From NCBI GenBank assembly GCA_963669455.1, contig OY770026.1:2604001-2668000 (forward strand): 64,000 nt of DNA. Reading direction: 5' to 3'. This DNA comes from JAWKWH01 sp963669455. Its GTDB lineage: Bacteria; Pseudomonadota; Alphaproteobacteria; Rhizobiales; Rhizobiaceae. Of the stretch, positions 1 to 8,639 are shown one piece after another; position 1 is the stretch's first letter; each line of letters begins with the position of its first letter. The notes below the pieces were generated by a model, which worked only from the letters and a program-made list of their open reading frames with translations, ran no database searches and had not been told where the DNA came from. The translations under genes were made by a program, and so were the position numbers.

Positions 1-19
1 TGCGTCTGGTTACATTCAT
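1..19 (-). CDS. soxY: SoxY N-terminus (partial, runs off window)
   Basis: Only the first six codons are visible on the minus strand (Met-Asn-Val-Thr-Arg-Arg). They follow a good Shine-Dalgarno stretch (GAGGA, about positions 27-31) and lie 20 bp downstream of the soxX stop. A twin-arginine pair right after the start fits the Tat signal of SoxY, the sulfur-carrier subunit that works with SoxZ in the periplasm. The identification rests mainly on gene order, since soxY normally follows soxX. The rest of the gene is outside the window. Confidence 0.55.
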
Positions 20-38
20 GGGTCTATCCTCTCGAACA

Positions 39-503
39 TCATTCATCGGTGAGTGTTTTGAGATATGCCAGCACGTCCTCGACCTGCTCGGCTGTCAGGA
101 TTGTCTTGCCCTGAAACTTCTTTGCCGTCCGCGCTCCATTTACCAGCCGGTAGAACGACGGCATGATGGTGTCTTCGCCCAGCACCATTTTGGAATTGAC
201 CAGAATGGCCCGCAATTCCGGCTCTTCCCAGCGCCCGGCCACACCATCAAGCGATGGCCCCACCTCACCATGAAACGGCAGCTCGGACAGATCCGAATTG
301 ATGTGACACGCCAGACAATTGCCTTGCTTTCGATTGGCAAACACCTTGCGCCCATTGACCGCATCGCCCGCCGCACCCGTCAAAGATGCGGAGACTGTTC
401 CGTCATTGATGTTAACGTCATCCGGTCCAACCGTGCCCGCTGATGCGGGGATCGCCAGTAAAAACGCGGCGCACGCAGACAGATAAAGTCGCGCCTTTTT
501 CAT
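39..503 (-). CDS. soxX: SoxX, sulfur-oxidation c-type cytochrome
   Basis: Encodes a 154-residue protein with an N-terminal Sec signal peptide (charged MKKAR, hydrophobic core, cleavage near PASA). It carries one haem c motif, CLACH, at about residues 63-67, and a Met in the MPSFY stretch that could be the distal haem ligand. SoxX pairs with SoxA in the periplasm to join sulfur substrates to the SoxYZ carrier. Length and motif order fit the family. The start is supported by GGGAGGAG upstream. It is the first gene of a leftward transcript continuing into soxY, and a perfect palindrome 90 bp upstream is a likely regulatory site. Identification is strong because soxW, soxV, soxS and soxR follow on the other side. 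Confidence 0.92.
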   Translation of the reverse strand: MKKARLYLSACAAFLLAIPASAGTVGPDDVNINDGTVSASLTGAAGDAVNGRKVFANRKQGNCLACHINSDLSELPFHGEVGPSLDGVAGRWEEPELRAILVNSKMVLGEDTIMPSFYRLVNGARTAKKFQGKTILTAEQVEDVLAYLKTLTDE

Positions 504-646
504 GGCCCGTACTCCTCCCAGTTATTTGCCTGTGCGAAAATCCGCACGGCCCTCCTACCCCACATGCTATGCCCGATCTTCAGTTCGATCAATATTCAAA
601 TTGCATTTTTTGAATATGTTTCTCAAACAAGGCAAGCTTGAACCGT
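504..646. promoter_or_regulatory. soxX-soxW intergenic region with perfect palindrome
   Basis: A perfect 9-bp inverted repeat, ATATTCAAA (592-600) and TTTGAATAT (609-617), is separated by 8 bp in an AT-rich patch upstream of soxX. Its size and base composition fit the operators of ArsR-family repressors such as SoxR, encoded at 2561-2920. In related sulfur oxidisers SoxR is known to act on the soxW-soxX and soxS-soxV intergenic regions. Assignment to SoxR is inference. A related ATATTCG half-site occurs at 2057-2063 between soxV and soxS. Confidence 0.55.
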
Positions 647-1234
647 TCAGTCGGTATTTTCCTCACCCGTCTCGGTTCGCTCGCGAATCCTGCGTGCATG
701 ATATTCTTGAAAAGTCTCCTCGCCCTGATAGCCCTGTTCACGAACCCAGGTGAACAGATCAAGAAATGTTCCCTTGCGAAACGCACCTGGCATCGAGGCT
801 ACCGCAGCCTGCTTGGCGCTCATATCTTCAGACGGCGCGTCTTCGGGCATGAACATGAAGGTCGGGGTAAAAAGCACACCCCATTTTCGCGCAGCCGTTT
901 TTTCGCTCAGCACATCGCCGTCACTATCGATCACCTCTTCATCGCCATAAAGATTATACTGCACGATCATGTAGTTGGCCTTCAGATAGTCGCGTACTTG
1001 CGGATCGGAGAGGACGTTTTCATGGATTTCGCGGCAATAGATGCAGCCGCGTTGTTCAAAAATCATCACCAGCCGCTTATTGGCTTCTCTGGCGGTGGCG
1101 ATATCTTCCTTGATGTCGCGAAAGGTGATCGAAAACCAGTCCTGCTTGTGCAGCCCGTCTTCGCCTACCTCGCTTGCGCCGGCTGGAAAGGACAATAATG
1201 CCAGCGCCATGATTGCCAAAAAGAACTGTTTCAT
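647..1234 (-). CDS. soxW: SoxW, periplasmic thioredoxin-like protein
   Basis: A 195-residue protein with an N-terminal signal peptide (MKQFFLAIMALALLSF, cleavage near AGA) and a thioredoxin-like fold. The redox pair sits in GCIYC at about residues 64-68, within FEQRGCIYCREIH. SoxW is the periplasmic thioredoxin kept reduced by the membrane protein SoxV, and in Sox systems it stimulates thiosulfate oxidation by reducing SoxYZ. The start is preceded by GGAGG at a 5-nt spacing. It lies 9 bp downstream of soxV and on the same strand, so the two are very likely co-transcribed. The C-terminal tail beyond about residue 175 is charged and probably flexible. Confidence 0.88.
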   Translation of the reverse strand: MKQFFLAIMALALLSFPAGASEVGEDGLHKQDWFSITFRDIKEDIATAREANKRLVMIFEQRGCIYCREIHENVLSDPQVRDYLKANYMIVQYNLYGDEEVIDSDGDVLSEKTAARKWGVLFTPTFMFMPEDAPSEDMSAKQAAVASMPGAFRKGTFLDLFTWVREQGYQGEETFQEYHARRIRERTETGEENTD

Positions 1235-1243
1235 ATCTGCCTC

Positions 1244-1978
1244 CTATCCTATCGTTTGAAAAACCGGGAATGTCTCGATCAGCCATTGGGCGATCAAGGA
1301 CATAGATCCGGTGATGAATAAAACTCCGGTAACGACCAAAAGACCGCCCATAGCTTTTTCCACCATGACCATGTGCTTTTTAAACCGGTTGGCCCATCCG
1401 ATAAACCGGCTGGCGAACAGAGCTGCGATCAAAAATGGAATGCCGATGCCAAGCGAATAGACCGCCAGCAGCACCGCGCCGCGCATCGCCGTCTCCTCAG
1501 CGCCCGCCACAAACAGGATCGCCGCCAGGACCGGCCCGACACAGGGTGTCCAGCCGAAAGCAAACGCAAGGCCCATCACATAGGCGCCGATCAGGCCGGC
1601 AGGTTTTTTGGCAACATCCAGCCGCACTTCGCGATAGAGCATGGCAATGCGGAAAACGCCCAGAAAATGAAGTCCCATGGCGATGATCAAAACACCGGCT
1701 ATCACCGAAAGCGTGTCGAAATAGCGCGCAATCGATTGGCCGATCAGGCTGGCCGTGGCGCCAAGCGCAACAAACACCGTGCTGAATCCGAGTACGAACA
1801 ATATTGCGGTTAGAAAAATCCGCCGCGAGGTGCCAGGCGGAACATCATCTGAGCCAAGCTGCGAAAAGCTAACACCGGCAAGATAGGCTAAATAGGGCGG
1901 AACAATGGGCAGAACACAAGGCGAAACAAACGACAACAGGCCAGCAAGAAGTGCCGCACCGATGCCGATGTCCATCAT
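1244..1978 (-). CDS. soxV: SoxV, CcdA/DsbD-family electron-transfer membrane protein
   Basis: A 244-residue polytopic membrane protein of the CcdA/DsbD transmembrane family with about six hydrophobic segments. The two family cysteines are visible: one in SFVSPCVLPIVPPYLAYLAG near residues 17-36, the other in the GWTPCVGPVLA stretch around residue 146. SoxV moves reducing equivalents from cytoplasmic thioredoxin to periplasmic SoxW. Two adjacent Met codons are possible starts (1978 and 1975), and GGAAAG lies about 10 nt upstream. It is divergent from soxS across about 120 bp of AT-rich DNA, a likely shared regulatory region. Confidence 0.9.
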   Translation of the reverse strand: MMDIGIGAALLAGLLSFVSPCVLPIVPPYLAYLAGVSFSQLGSDDVPPGTSRRIFLTAILFVLGFSTVFVALGATASLIGQSIARYFDTLSVIAGVLIIAMGLHFLGVFRIAMLYREVRLDVAKKPAGLIGAYVMGLAFAFGWTPCVGPVLAAILFVAGAEETAMRGAVLLAVYSLGIGIPFLIAALFASRFIGWANRFKKHMVMVEKAMGGLLVVTGVLFITGSMSLIAQWLIETFPVFQTIG

Positions 1979-2099
1979 GATTTTGCCGCTTTCCGTTTAC
2001 CAATCACACCTGTTCAACCGCTTGCCGGATAGACAGTCAGACGCATCCGGTGTAAAATATTCGCATAATACTATATATCAGAATCCAGGATCGGCAACG

Positions 2100-2558
2100 G
2101 TGATTGGTGCGAAACCCAAATCGATAGCCGCCCAGGTGCGGATACGCTGCATCATTGCGCTTGGCGCACTAAGCATGATGTTGCTGCTACCGTCCGGCGC
2201 CCTGCGCGCGGCCGAGTTGTTAATGCTGGAGCAATCGGGCTGCGTCTGGTGCGAACGCTGGCATGCAGAAATCGGACCGATCTATCCGAAAACAAGCGAG
2301 GCTGAGATTGCGCCGCTAAGGCGCGTCGATATCGACGAAAAATGGCCAGAAGACCTTGCAAATATTGAGCCGGACCATTTTACGCCGACATTCGTTCTGG
2401 TTGAAAACGGCATTGAAATAGACCGTCTTCGCGGCTATGCGGGGGAAGAGTTTTTCTGGTTCCTGATCGACGAAATGCTGGCCAAATTGCCTGCTGAAGC
2501 GAAGCCTGAAGACCGGATGACGATGATCGAACCAATACCAGACAAGCAAAGCAACTGA
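2100..2558 (+). CDS. soxS: SoxS, thioredoxin-like regulator/activator of Sox
   Basis: A periplasmic thioredoxin-like protein of about 152 residues. I chose the GTG at 2100: it has AGGA 9 nt upstream and gives a conventional signal peptide (basic residues, then ALSMMLLLPSGALRA). The open frame extends further upstream but would overlap soxV and lacks a signal-like start. The redox motif is GCVWC in EQSGCVWCERWH, and a cis-Pro follows in HFTPTF. SoxS proteins are thought to keep SoxYZ in an active state. The gene ends 2 bp before soxR, so the two form one operon divergent from soxVWX. Confidence 0.82.
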   Translation: MIGAKPKSIAAQVRIRCIIALGALSMMLLLPSGALRAAELLMLEQSGCVWCERWHAEIGPIYPKTSEAEIAPLRRVDIDEKWPEDLANIEPDHFTPTFVLVENGIEIDRLRGYAGEEFFWFLIDEMLAKLPAEAKPEDRMTMIEPIPDKQSN

Positions 2559-2560
2559 CT

Positions 2561-2920
2561 ATGGCACTTCCCAAACTGAAAACGGATGCATCGCCGGCGG
2601 AGCTGGAACAGCTTTTCGAGCAGGCCAGAGCCGCCAGCGATTTGTTAAAAGCGCTGTCGCATGAAACCCGCCTGCTGATTCTGTGCCTGCTGACGGAAGG
2701 CGAAAAATCAGTCTCCGAGCTTGAATCCATCATGTCGATGCCGCAGGCGGCTGTATCGCAGCAATTGGCGCGCCTGCGTTTTGACCGGCTGGTGGCAACC
2801 CGCCGCGAGGGCCGACTGATTTACTACCGCATTGCCAGCGACGACGTGTCCGGGATTGTCGGGCAATTATATGATATGTTTTGCACACCTGCCCGCGATC
2901 CGAAGATACGGGAGCTTTAG
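2561..2920 (+). CDS. soxR: SoxR, ArsR-family repressor
   Basis: A 119-residue winged-helix regulator of the ArsR/SmtB family. The core runs from LLKALSHETRLLILCLL through a helix-turn-helix (VSELESIMSMPQAAVSQQLA) and a wing (VATRREGRLIYYRI). SoxR of sulfur oxidisers represses sox genes until reduced sulfur is sensed, probably through a pair of conserved cysteines; here Cys residues sit near positions 44 and 110. It is translationally tied to soxS (2-bp gap). Palindromes in the soxX-soxW and soxV-soxS intergenic regions are candidate operators. The gene name comes from family plus context. Confidence 0.88.
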   Translation: MALPKLKTDASPAELEQLFEQARAASDLLKALSHETRLLILCLLTEGEKSVSELESIMSMPQAAVSQQLARLRFDRLVATRREGRLIYYRIASDDVSGIVGQLYDMFCTPARDPKIREL

Positions 2921-2973
2921 GCGCGCAGCAGGTTTTGGGTGCCGTTCAGTGCCGGGGGAGTAGTCGATAACCA

Positions 2974-4047
2974 ATGGATGCCGTTCCAATCGCGCTGCCG
3001 GTATACGGATTGATCGCGGGAATGGTGCTTGGATATATCGCCCGGCGAAATTTCTTCTGCACGCTGTCGGCGCTGGAACAGCATTGGTACGGTGAAAATT
3101 CCGACGGCTTGAGGATTTGGGTATTTGCAGCCGTGGTTGCAGCGGTATTTACCCAAAGTGCCGTTGCGCTCGGCATCGCCGATACCAGCGAAAGTTTCTA
3201 CCTTAGTCCGTCATTCGGCCTGCCGGCAGCGATCATCGGCGGCCTGTCATTCGGTTTTGGCATGGCCCTGGTCGGCACCTGCGGCTATGGTGCGCTGGTC
3301 CGGCTTGGCGGCGGAAGCCTGAAAAGCCTGATGGCCGTTTTGATCCTTGGCCTGACGGCCCTGTCGACACAGCGCGGCCTGCTGGCGTTTAGCCGGACCG
3401 AACTTCTTGACCCGCTCCAGATCGACTTTCAATTTGCAGGCGATCAGTCCCTGCCCTCCATCATCAATGCGCTGACCGGCCTTAACCTCACCCTGGTTAG
3501 CACCATCGCAGTAATTGCGCTGCCCGCGATCTGGGTGCTGAAGAACAAAAATTTCCGATCCAACCGGCAAGCCCTGCTGACTGGAGTGATCGTCGGCGCA
3601 GTGGTTACATTCGGCTGGATCGCGACCTCATATCTGGCTCTCCAATCGTTTGTGCCAGTGCAGGTCGAATCGGCCAGCTTCATTGCTCCGGTGTCCGATA
3701 CGATCCTGCAATTTGCCGCCTTTACCGGCACGACACCTGATTACGGTGTCGGTCTGGTGGTTGGAACGGTTACCGGCGCGGCACTCGCGGCACGGCGCGC
3801 CGATAATGTGCGCTGGGAGGCCTGTGACGATGCCGCCGAACTCGGCCGCCACATTGCCGGCGCGGCGATGATGGGCTTCGGAGGCGTATTGGCGCTCGGC
3901 TGCACGATCGGACAAGGCATCAGCGCGGCCTCGCTCCTGACTGTCTCGGCCCCGGTTACGATGCTGGCAATCGGGCTTGGTGCACGAATGGGGCTGGCCT
4001 GGCTCGTGGAAGGATCAGCGCTTGCACCGTTCCGGCGGTTTAACTAG
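2974..4047 (+). CDS. SoxT-like YeeE/YedE sulfur-transport membrane protein
   Basis: A 357-residue membrane protein with about nine or ten hydrophobic segments and the duplicated YeeE/YedE (DUF395) motif. Conserved cysteines occur in GTCGYGALVRLGGGSLKSL (about residues 107-125) and in LGCTIGQGISAAS (about residues 308-320). In characterised TsuA-type members such cysteines line a path for thiosulfate. In sox clusters this protein is called SoxT and has been linked to thiosulfate uptake or signal delivery to SoxR. GGGGGAG lies about 14 nt before the start. It follows soxR by about 50 bp on the same strand. Confidence 0.82.
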   Translation: MDAVPIALPVYGLIAGMVLGYIARRNFFCTLSALEQHWYGENSDGLRIWVFAAVVAAVFTQSAVALGIADTSESFYLSPSFGLPAAIIGGLSFGFGMALVGTCGYGALVRLGGGSLKSLMAVLILGLTALSTQRGLLAFSRTELLDPLQIDFQFAGDQSLPSIINALTGLNLTLVSTIAVIALPAIWVLKNKNFRSNRQALLTGVIVGAVVTFGWIATSYLALQSFVPVQVESASFIAPVSDTILQFAAFTGTTPDYGVGLVVGTVTGAALAARRADNVRWEACDDAAELGRHIAGAAMMGFGGVLALGCTIGQGISAASLLTVSAPVTMLAIGLGARMGLAWLVEGSALAPFRRFN

Positions 4048-4057
4048 AGCCCCAGCT

Positions 4058-4960
4058 TCAGCCGTCTTGCACGAACCGGAACACCTTGCCATCACGCTCG
4101 ACGCGCCCCTGCCCGCCATTGGGCAGATGAAAGCCGGTAATGGCCGCCTTGTCGCTAACCAGCCGGTCAAGCAGGGACAATCTGGTAGCAACGCCCCTTT
4201 CAGCATCCTGATCTGAACCGGAGGGCCAGTCCGGTTTGAGGAACGACACCACATGGTTGGTCAGCGCATCGCCGATCACCATCAGATAGTCGCTGCCGGA
4301 ATGGATCGCAAAAGAGACGTGGCCAGGCGTATGGCCGGCGGTATCGACCGCTTCGACATCTGGAATGACCTCGGCGCCCGGATCGAACAGCTCTACGCGA
4401 TCTTCCATCAGCACCATCCGGTTTTGCGCGCCAACGGCAAAGCCCTGACGGGCTTCGCCGACCTTGGCCAGCACATCGTCAGCGCGCCAGAAATCCCATT
4501 CCGCGCGCGCCATATGAAGCCTCGCATCTGGAAAGGTGATCTCATCGAAATCGTCCAAAATCCCCCAAAGATGATCCGGATGCGCATGGGTGAAAACCAC
4601 ATCGGTAATAGATGCCGGGTCCAGACCGGCATTTGACAGTGTTTCAGCCAATCGGCCTGCCGAGGGCACGAAATTGGGACCCGCACCGGCATCGAAAAGA
4701 ACGGTTCGCTCGCCATTCTCAAGCAGTGTCAGATTACATTCCGGCTCGAAACGGTCGGTTGGCTGACCATGCTCGGTAAGAAAAGCGTCGGCAGCTGCAT
4801 CGGGAATATCGGGAAGGACCAGCGAGCGGGGCAAGGTAAGATGGCCATCGCTGAACGTGCGGATGGTTTTTGAGCCCAGAGCCCGGGCCTTGCCGCCGAT
4901 CAACGGCGCCAGGACTGCCGCGCCGGTTGCCGCGATGAAATTTCTTCTGGTCTGCAACAT
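4058..4960 (-). CDS. SoxH-like metallo-beta-lactamase-fold hydrolase, Tat exported
   Basis: A 300-residue protein of the metallo-beta-lactamase fold. The start at 4960 is preferred over an upstream Met because GGAGG lies 9 nt before it and the protein then begins MLQTRRNFIAATGAAVLAP, a twin-arginine signal. Metal ligands are evident in THAHPDHLWG, TAGHTPGHVSF and IGDALTNH. Related periplasmic hydrolases called SoxH occur at the edge of sox clusters; their substrate is unknown and they are dispensable for thiosulfate oxidation. It converges with the soxT-like gene (10-bp gap). The soxH name is by context. Confidence 0.75.
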   Translation of the reverse strand: MLQTRRNFIAATGAAVLAPLIGGKARALGSKTIRTFSDGHLTLPRSLVLPDIPDAAADAFLTEHGQPTDRFEPECNLTLLENGERTVLFDAGAGPNFVPSAGRLAETLSNAGLDPASITDVVFTHAHPDHLWGILDDFDEITFPDARLHMARAEWDFWRADDVLAKVGEARQGFAVGAQNRMVLMEDRVELFDPGAEVIPDVEAVDTAGHTPGHVSFAIHSGSDYLMVIGDALTNHVVSFLKPDWPSGSDQDAERGVATRLSLLDRLVSDKAAITGFHLPNGGQGRVERDGKVFRFVQDG

Positions 4961-5140
4961 GCTCTTTGCCTCCGCTTGGGCGGCGGAAAGCCCCCTCCCC
5001 ACCACGGTGTTTAGCAATAGATAGTCAAACAACAATATGTGTCAGAAGCAATAGCCGGAACATTGCTGCCGGCCAGGTCAGGTCGCGGACGCAGATTTTG
5101 CGGAATTTTGATTCAAGAAAAGCCGCCAGGCCGCCATTGG

Positions 5141-5764
5141 TTAAAGATCAATCGCCTCCGTCAGGTTCAAACAGACAAACCGCGTTCCAGCGATTTTTTT
5201 GTCCATCGACAAATGCCAGTGCCCGAAAATCCAGATATCCGGCTCGTGGCGTTGCCACATCGCCTGAAAGGACTGTCTGGTTTGCGTCAGAGCTGCAGAT
5301 TTGCCGGGCTGGTTTTCGCTGAGGATCAGGTCGGCTACGGCGTGAGGGCAGTCATGGGTAATCATCAGGCCCGGTTTCAAGTCGAGATATTTTTCGCTGA
5401 CCTGCTTGAACTCACCGGGTGACAGCTCCTCGTCCGGCCACCAGTTCAGCCCTTCCGTGCGCGCCGCGGGGTTCGCCGATTTGGCGCCACCGCAAAAGAA
5501 CATGTCGCCTTCGGCATGCCCGTCTTCAATCCAGAGTTTTTGCGCTCTGCATTCACCGGGGTCGTCCTGATTTCCGCGAATAAACCGATGGCTTCCTTCC
5601 CGCTCCATAACGTCAAATGGCGGCTCAGGACGGGTGATAGCCCCATCGGCGTCTACCGTGCAGAAGCCGATCCCCATATCACCAACCTGAACGGATTGCT
5701 CGACCTCTGCTATCAATTGCCGATAGCGTTGGAAATCACCATGGACATCGCCTATGAAACGCAT
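5141..5764 (-). CDS. calcineurin-like metallophosphoesterase
   Basis: A 207-residue cytoplasmic metallophosphoesterase. The start at 5764 puts the first metal motif at the N-terminus (MRFIGDVHGD) and has GAGGA just upstream. Further motifs follow in order: QVGDMGIG, RGNQDD (an unusual form of the GNHD motif with Gln for His), MITHDCPH and FGHWHLS. These residues bind the dimetal centre. The substrate is not evident. It is divergent from the MazG-like gene at 5854, with 89 bp between starts. Not obviously connected to sulfur metabolism. Confidence 0.78.
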   Translation of the reverse strand: MRFIGDVHGDFQRYRQLIAEVEQSVQVGDMGIGFCTVDADGAITRPEPPFDVMEREGSHRFIRGNQDDPGECRAQKLWIEDGHAEGDMFFCGGAKSANPAARTEGLNWWPDEELSPGEFKQVSEKYLDLKPGLMITHDCPHAVADLILSENQPGKSAALTQTRQSFQAMWQRHEPDIWIFGHWHLSMDKKIAGTRFVCLNLTEAIDL

Positions 5765-5853
5765 AGTTCCTCGCACACTTGCTTTGAAGTTTGGCTGTCT
5801 GGATATGCCAATCTCTTGTTGGTGAGGCAAGCGCCCCGTTCGGAGTGACGATC

Positions 5854-6219
5854 ATGTCGACCAACCAAATAAGTTTAAAACACATCACCGAGCGTCTGAT
5901 CGAATTTCGCGACGCACGCGATTGGCGGCAGTTCCATTCGCTAAAAGACCTGATCATCTCGCTCAACCTGGAGGCCGCGGAATTGCTGGAACTAACCCAG
6001 TGGAAAAGCAGCGACGCCGTCGAGGCGATGCCCGCTTCGCCATCGGCCAAGGCTCGTCTTGAGGAAGAGTGCGCCGACGTGCTGCTCTATCTTCTTTTGA
6101 TCGCCGACCATGCCGGCATTGATTTGCCGCAAGCCGCAGAGGCAAAAATCCAGGTAAACGAGCAAAAATATCCGGTGGAAAAGGCACGCGGCAACGCAAC
6201 CAAATATTCCGACCTTTAA
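5854..6219 (+). CDS. MazG-like nucleotide pyrophosphohydrolase
   Basis: A 121-residue all-alpha NTP pyrophosphatase of the MazG/RS21-C6 type. The metal-binding pattern is clear: EAAELLELTQWK near residues 35-46 and EEECADVLLYLLLIAD near residues 70-85, matching the E-x-x-E/E-x-x-D arrangement. Such enzymes remove non-canonical or excess dNTPs (often dCTP) by releasing pyrophosphate. The start at 5854 has GGAG 8 nt upstream; the frame is open further upstream without signals. It converges with sat. Confidence 0.83.
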   Translation: MSTNQISLKHITERLIEFRDARDWRQFHSLKDLIISLNLEAAELLELTQWKSSDAVEAMPASPSAKARLEEECADVLLYLLLIADHAGIDLPQAAEAKIQVNEQKYPVEKARGNATKYSDL

Positions 6220-6246
6220 GGTCAGGCCATGATAACCGGCAGCACC

Positions 6247-7431
6247 TCAGCCGGCGCCGGTATTCTGACTGGCGTAAAACTCCTGCAATATTTCCACCAC
6301 TTCGGGCCGGCTGAATTCAGGCGGAATCGGATCGCGGCGCTCCAGCATGGCGCGTTGATCGGTTCCCGATATTGAGATGCGATGCTCGGCATCATGCGGA
6401 CAGGTTTTCGCCGTCGCCATGCCGTAGCATTTTTTGCAATAGAAGGTGATGTCTATTTTCAGCGCCCTGGTCTTCAATGCGCCGTCCCATAACTGGTCGA
6501 AAATGTTTTGGGCATCATAGGGGCCGTAATAGTCGCCTACGCCTGCGTGATCGCGCCCGACAATCAGATGCGAGCAGCCAAAATTCTGGCGAATAACGGC
6601 GTGAAGCAGGGCTTCGCGCGGTCCGCCATAGCGCATTTCGATCGGGTAGCCGGCCTGGATGACGGTGTCCTTGACAAAATAGTTGTCGATCATCGCCTGA
6701 ATGGCGCGCGTGCGGGTCTCAGCCGGTATATCGCCGGGTTTGAGTTTCCCCAGCACCTGGTGAATGAACACCCCATCGGTGACCTCCACCGCGATCTTGG
6801 CCAAATGCTCATGGCTGCGATGCATCGGATTTCGGGTCTGAAACGCGGCCACCTCGGACCAGCCTTTTTGTAAAAACAACTCACGCGACTGGCTGGGATG
6901 CAGATAAAGATCGCTATAGCGGTCTGGATAATGGCTTTCCGAAATCACACTGACGGATCCGGCAAGATTGATGTCAGCCTGGTCCATCACCTTTTGAACA
7001 CCTGGATGGGCGGGGTCTGAGCTTGCGTAGACATGTTCGCACTCGAAAGCGCGAACGATTTCGTATTTCTCCGCGACATTAAGCGTACCCAGGATTTCAC
7101 CGGTCTCAGCATCCGTGAGCGCCACATCCTCACCGATATTAATGCTATCGGCCAGTGCCCCGCTGCAAGACAGGGTGATCGGGATAGGCCAGAACACGCC
7201 GCTGCTAAGCCGCATATCCACGCAACAGCCCTTCCAGTCATCATAGCCCATGAAACCGTCAAGCGGGGTGTAGGCACCCATACCAAGCATCAGCAGGTCG
7301 GACACTTCGCGGCTTTGCATGGGAACTTTTTTCAGGCCGGCCGCTCGTGCCCGGGCGTCATCGCGCTCTTCAGACGGGACCAGAAGCGCATTTAGCGCGG
7401 CAGCGCCATGGGGGGGAACTAGGGATGACAT
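6247..7431 (-). CDS. sat: sulfate adenylyltransferase (ATP sulfurylase), dissimilatory type
   Basis: A 394-residue single-chain ATP sulfurylase. Signature residues are the substrate motif QTRNPMHRSHE (about residues 197-207) and the nucleotide motif GRDHAGVGDYYG. A Cys-containing C-terminal segment (YCKKCYGMATAKTCPH) is typical of the zinc-binding dissimilatory form. The enzyme interconverts APS plus pyrophosphate with sulfate plus ATP. Next to aprMBA it most likely runs in the sulfate-forming, ATP-yielding direction. It is divergent from aprM across 318 bp. The assimilatory CysDN type is ruled out by sequence. Confidence 0.93.
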   Translation of the reverse strand: MSSLVPPHGAAALNALLVPSEERDDARARAAGLKKVPMQSREVSDLLMLGMGAYTPLDGFMGYDDWKGCCVDMRLSSGVFWPIPITLSCSGALADSINIGEDVALTDAETGEILGTLNVAEKYEIVRAFECEHVYASSDPAHPGVQKVMDQADINLAGSVSVISESHYPDRYSDLYLHPSQSRELFLQKGWSEVAAFQTRNPMHRSHEHLAKIAVEVTDGVFIHQVLGKLKPGDIPAETRTRAIQAMIDNYFVKDTVIQAGYPIEMRYGGPREALLHAVIRQNFGCSHLIVGRDHAGVGDYYGPYDAQNIFDQLWDGALKTRALKIDITFYCKKCYGMATAKTCPHDAEHRISISGTDQRAMLERRDPIPPEFSRPEVVEILQEFYASQNTGAG

Positions 7432-7749
7432 CTAACCTCCGACATACCAATGATTGACCACCCATACCTAATTGTTTGGCAATCATGCAAAAAAAATATT
7501 GGTCCAGGCGACAACGGCACTTGCTTTCGCGTCGCTGCAACATGATGATACACAAAATTCAAACTGCCAAATAGCAACACGGGTAAAAATCCGGATTGTG
7601 CGGTTTGTACGGGGGATCTCGTGCCACTTTGGTTGGTCTGGCGCTATTGATGGCGGGTCATCTGTATTGATTGACCAGACTTAACCTTTCGCGATGCTCG
7701 GTCGATTGATCGCGCAAACCGCATGCGTCGAAGAAGAGAGGGGATTTAT
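7432..7749. promoter_or_regulatory. divergent sat / aprM intergenic region
   Basis: These 318 bp hold no credible gene and must carry the promoters for sat (leftward) and aprMBA (rightward). Two copies of the 9-mer GATTGACCA lie near the two ends (7452-7460 and 7669-7677), and related TTGGTC/GGTCTGG elements lie between, so a shared regulator site is possible. GAGAGGGG lies just before the aprM start. No transcription factor can be named. Confidence 0.4.
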
Positions 7750-8595
7750 ATGCTGGTTTCCAATCCGTTTGCAGAGCTTTCGGCGGTTGTTTCGCCGGGC
7801 TTGATGCAGGTCTATCTCTGGCTGATGATTTTTTTTGTTGTCGCCGGAACGCTTGTTGATGTTGTGCACAAAGCGAGTGCAAAATACTTCTTTGCCAATT
7901 TCAGCGCCTCGCGGTCAAAGGGTGATCGTCAGCTCAGTGGCGGCGAATCCGCGTCACTTGCCGTCAAGACACTGGCGGTGGATGTGGCGACATCAGCGGA
8001 ATTTTGCAACCCGCATCGCCGCATTGCCCACCTGCTCACCATGTATGGCTTCATCGCCTATGTTGTGGCGACCGCGGTGATGGTGCTTGGCTACCCAACA
8101 TCGGCGACCGCGACACCCGTCTTCTGGTCGCTGCTATGGACACTCGGCGCGCTGGCGGTGTGTGCCGGCGGATACTGGTTCTGGTTTTTTATTCGCGCGG
8201 ATGTGAGTGCTGAAGGCCAATCGCCGTTTCGGCTGATGCGGGCGGACCTGTTTATCCTTTCACTGCTTGGAAGTGCGACATTCGGGCTTTTGTGGGCCTA
8301 TGTGCAAAGCGCCGGCGGCGGCGGTTTCTGGTCGGCGATCTTCCTGATCCTCTATCTGATCACCACAACCGTGCTGTTCGGTTCGGTTCCCTGGTCAAAA
8401 TTCTCCCACATGTTCTTCAAACCGGCGGCGGCATTCGAAAAGCGGGTATCGAAAGCAAACGGGTCGGCCAATAATTTGCCAACGCTCAGCCGCGACGATC
8501 CCGAGCAGCAAAAACGGCATTCCATGGAATTGCTGCAGGATGCTCCGATGAATATGGGGCTTGGGATGAAGCGCGAGAAGCCCAACCACTATTGA
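7750..8595 (+). CDS. aprM: AprM, putative membrane anchor of APS reductase
   Basis: A 281-residue membrane protein with about five hydrophobic segments. One of these is the N-terminal LMQVYLWLMIFFVVAGTLVD. A long cytoplasmic tail from about residue 225 is rich in charged residues. AprM replaces QmoABC in a lineage of sulfur oxidisers and is believed to link AprBA to the quinone pool. The start at 7750 follows GAGAGGGG; an upstream Met (7723) lacks a ribosome site. aprB begins 44 bp after the stop. The name comes mainly from position in a sat-aprMBA arrangement and from the membrane topology. Confidence 0.85.
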   Translation: MLVSNPFAELSAVVSPGLMQVYLWLMIFFVVAGTLVDVVHKASAKYFFANFSASRSKGDRQLSGGESASLAVKTLAVDVATSAEFCNPHRRIAHLLTMYGFIAYVVATAVMVLGYPTSATATPVFWSLLWTLGALAVCAGGYWFWFFIRADVSAEGQSPFRLMRADLFILSLLGSATFGLLWAYVQSAGGGGFWSAIFLILYLITTTVLFGSVPWSKFSHMFFKPAAAFEKRVSKANGSANNLPTLSRDDPEQQKRHSMELLQDAPMNMGLGMKREKPNHY

Positions 8596-8639
8596 CGAGA
8601 CGCTGCGAATAATTGCAACAAATTTAAGGAGATGGACCT

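Noticed and set aside
1905..2099. An earlier start for SoxS (ATG at 1905 or 1965).
   Set aside because: It would overlap soxV on the other strand and give a leader with no signal-peptide character; GTG 2100 has a ribosome site and a good signal peptide.
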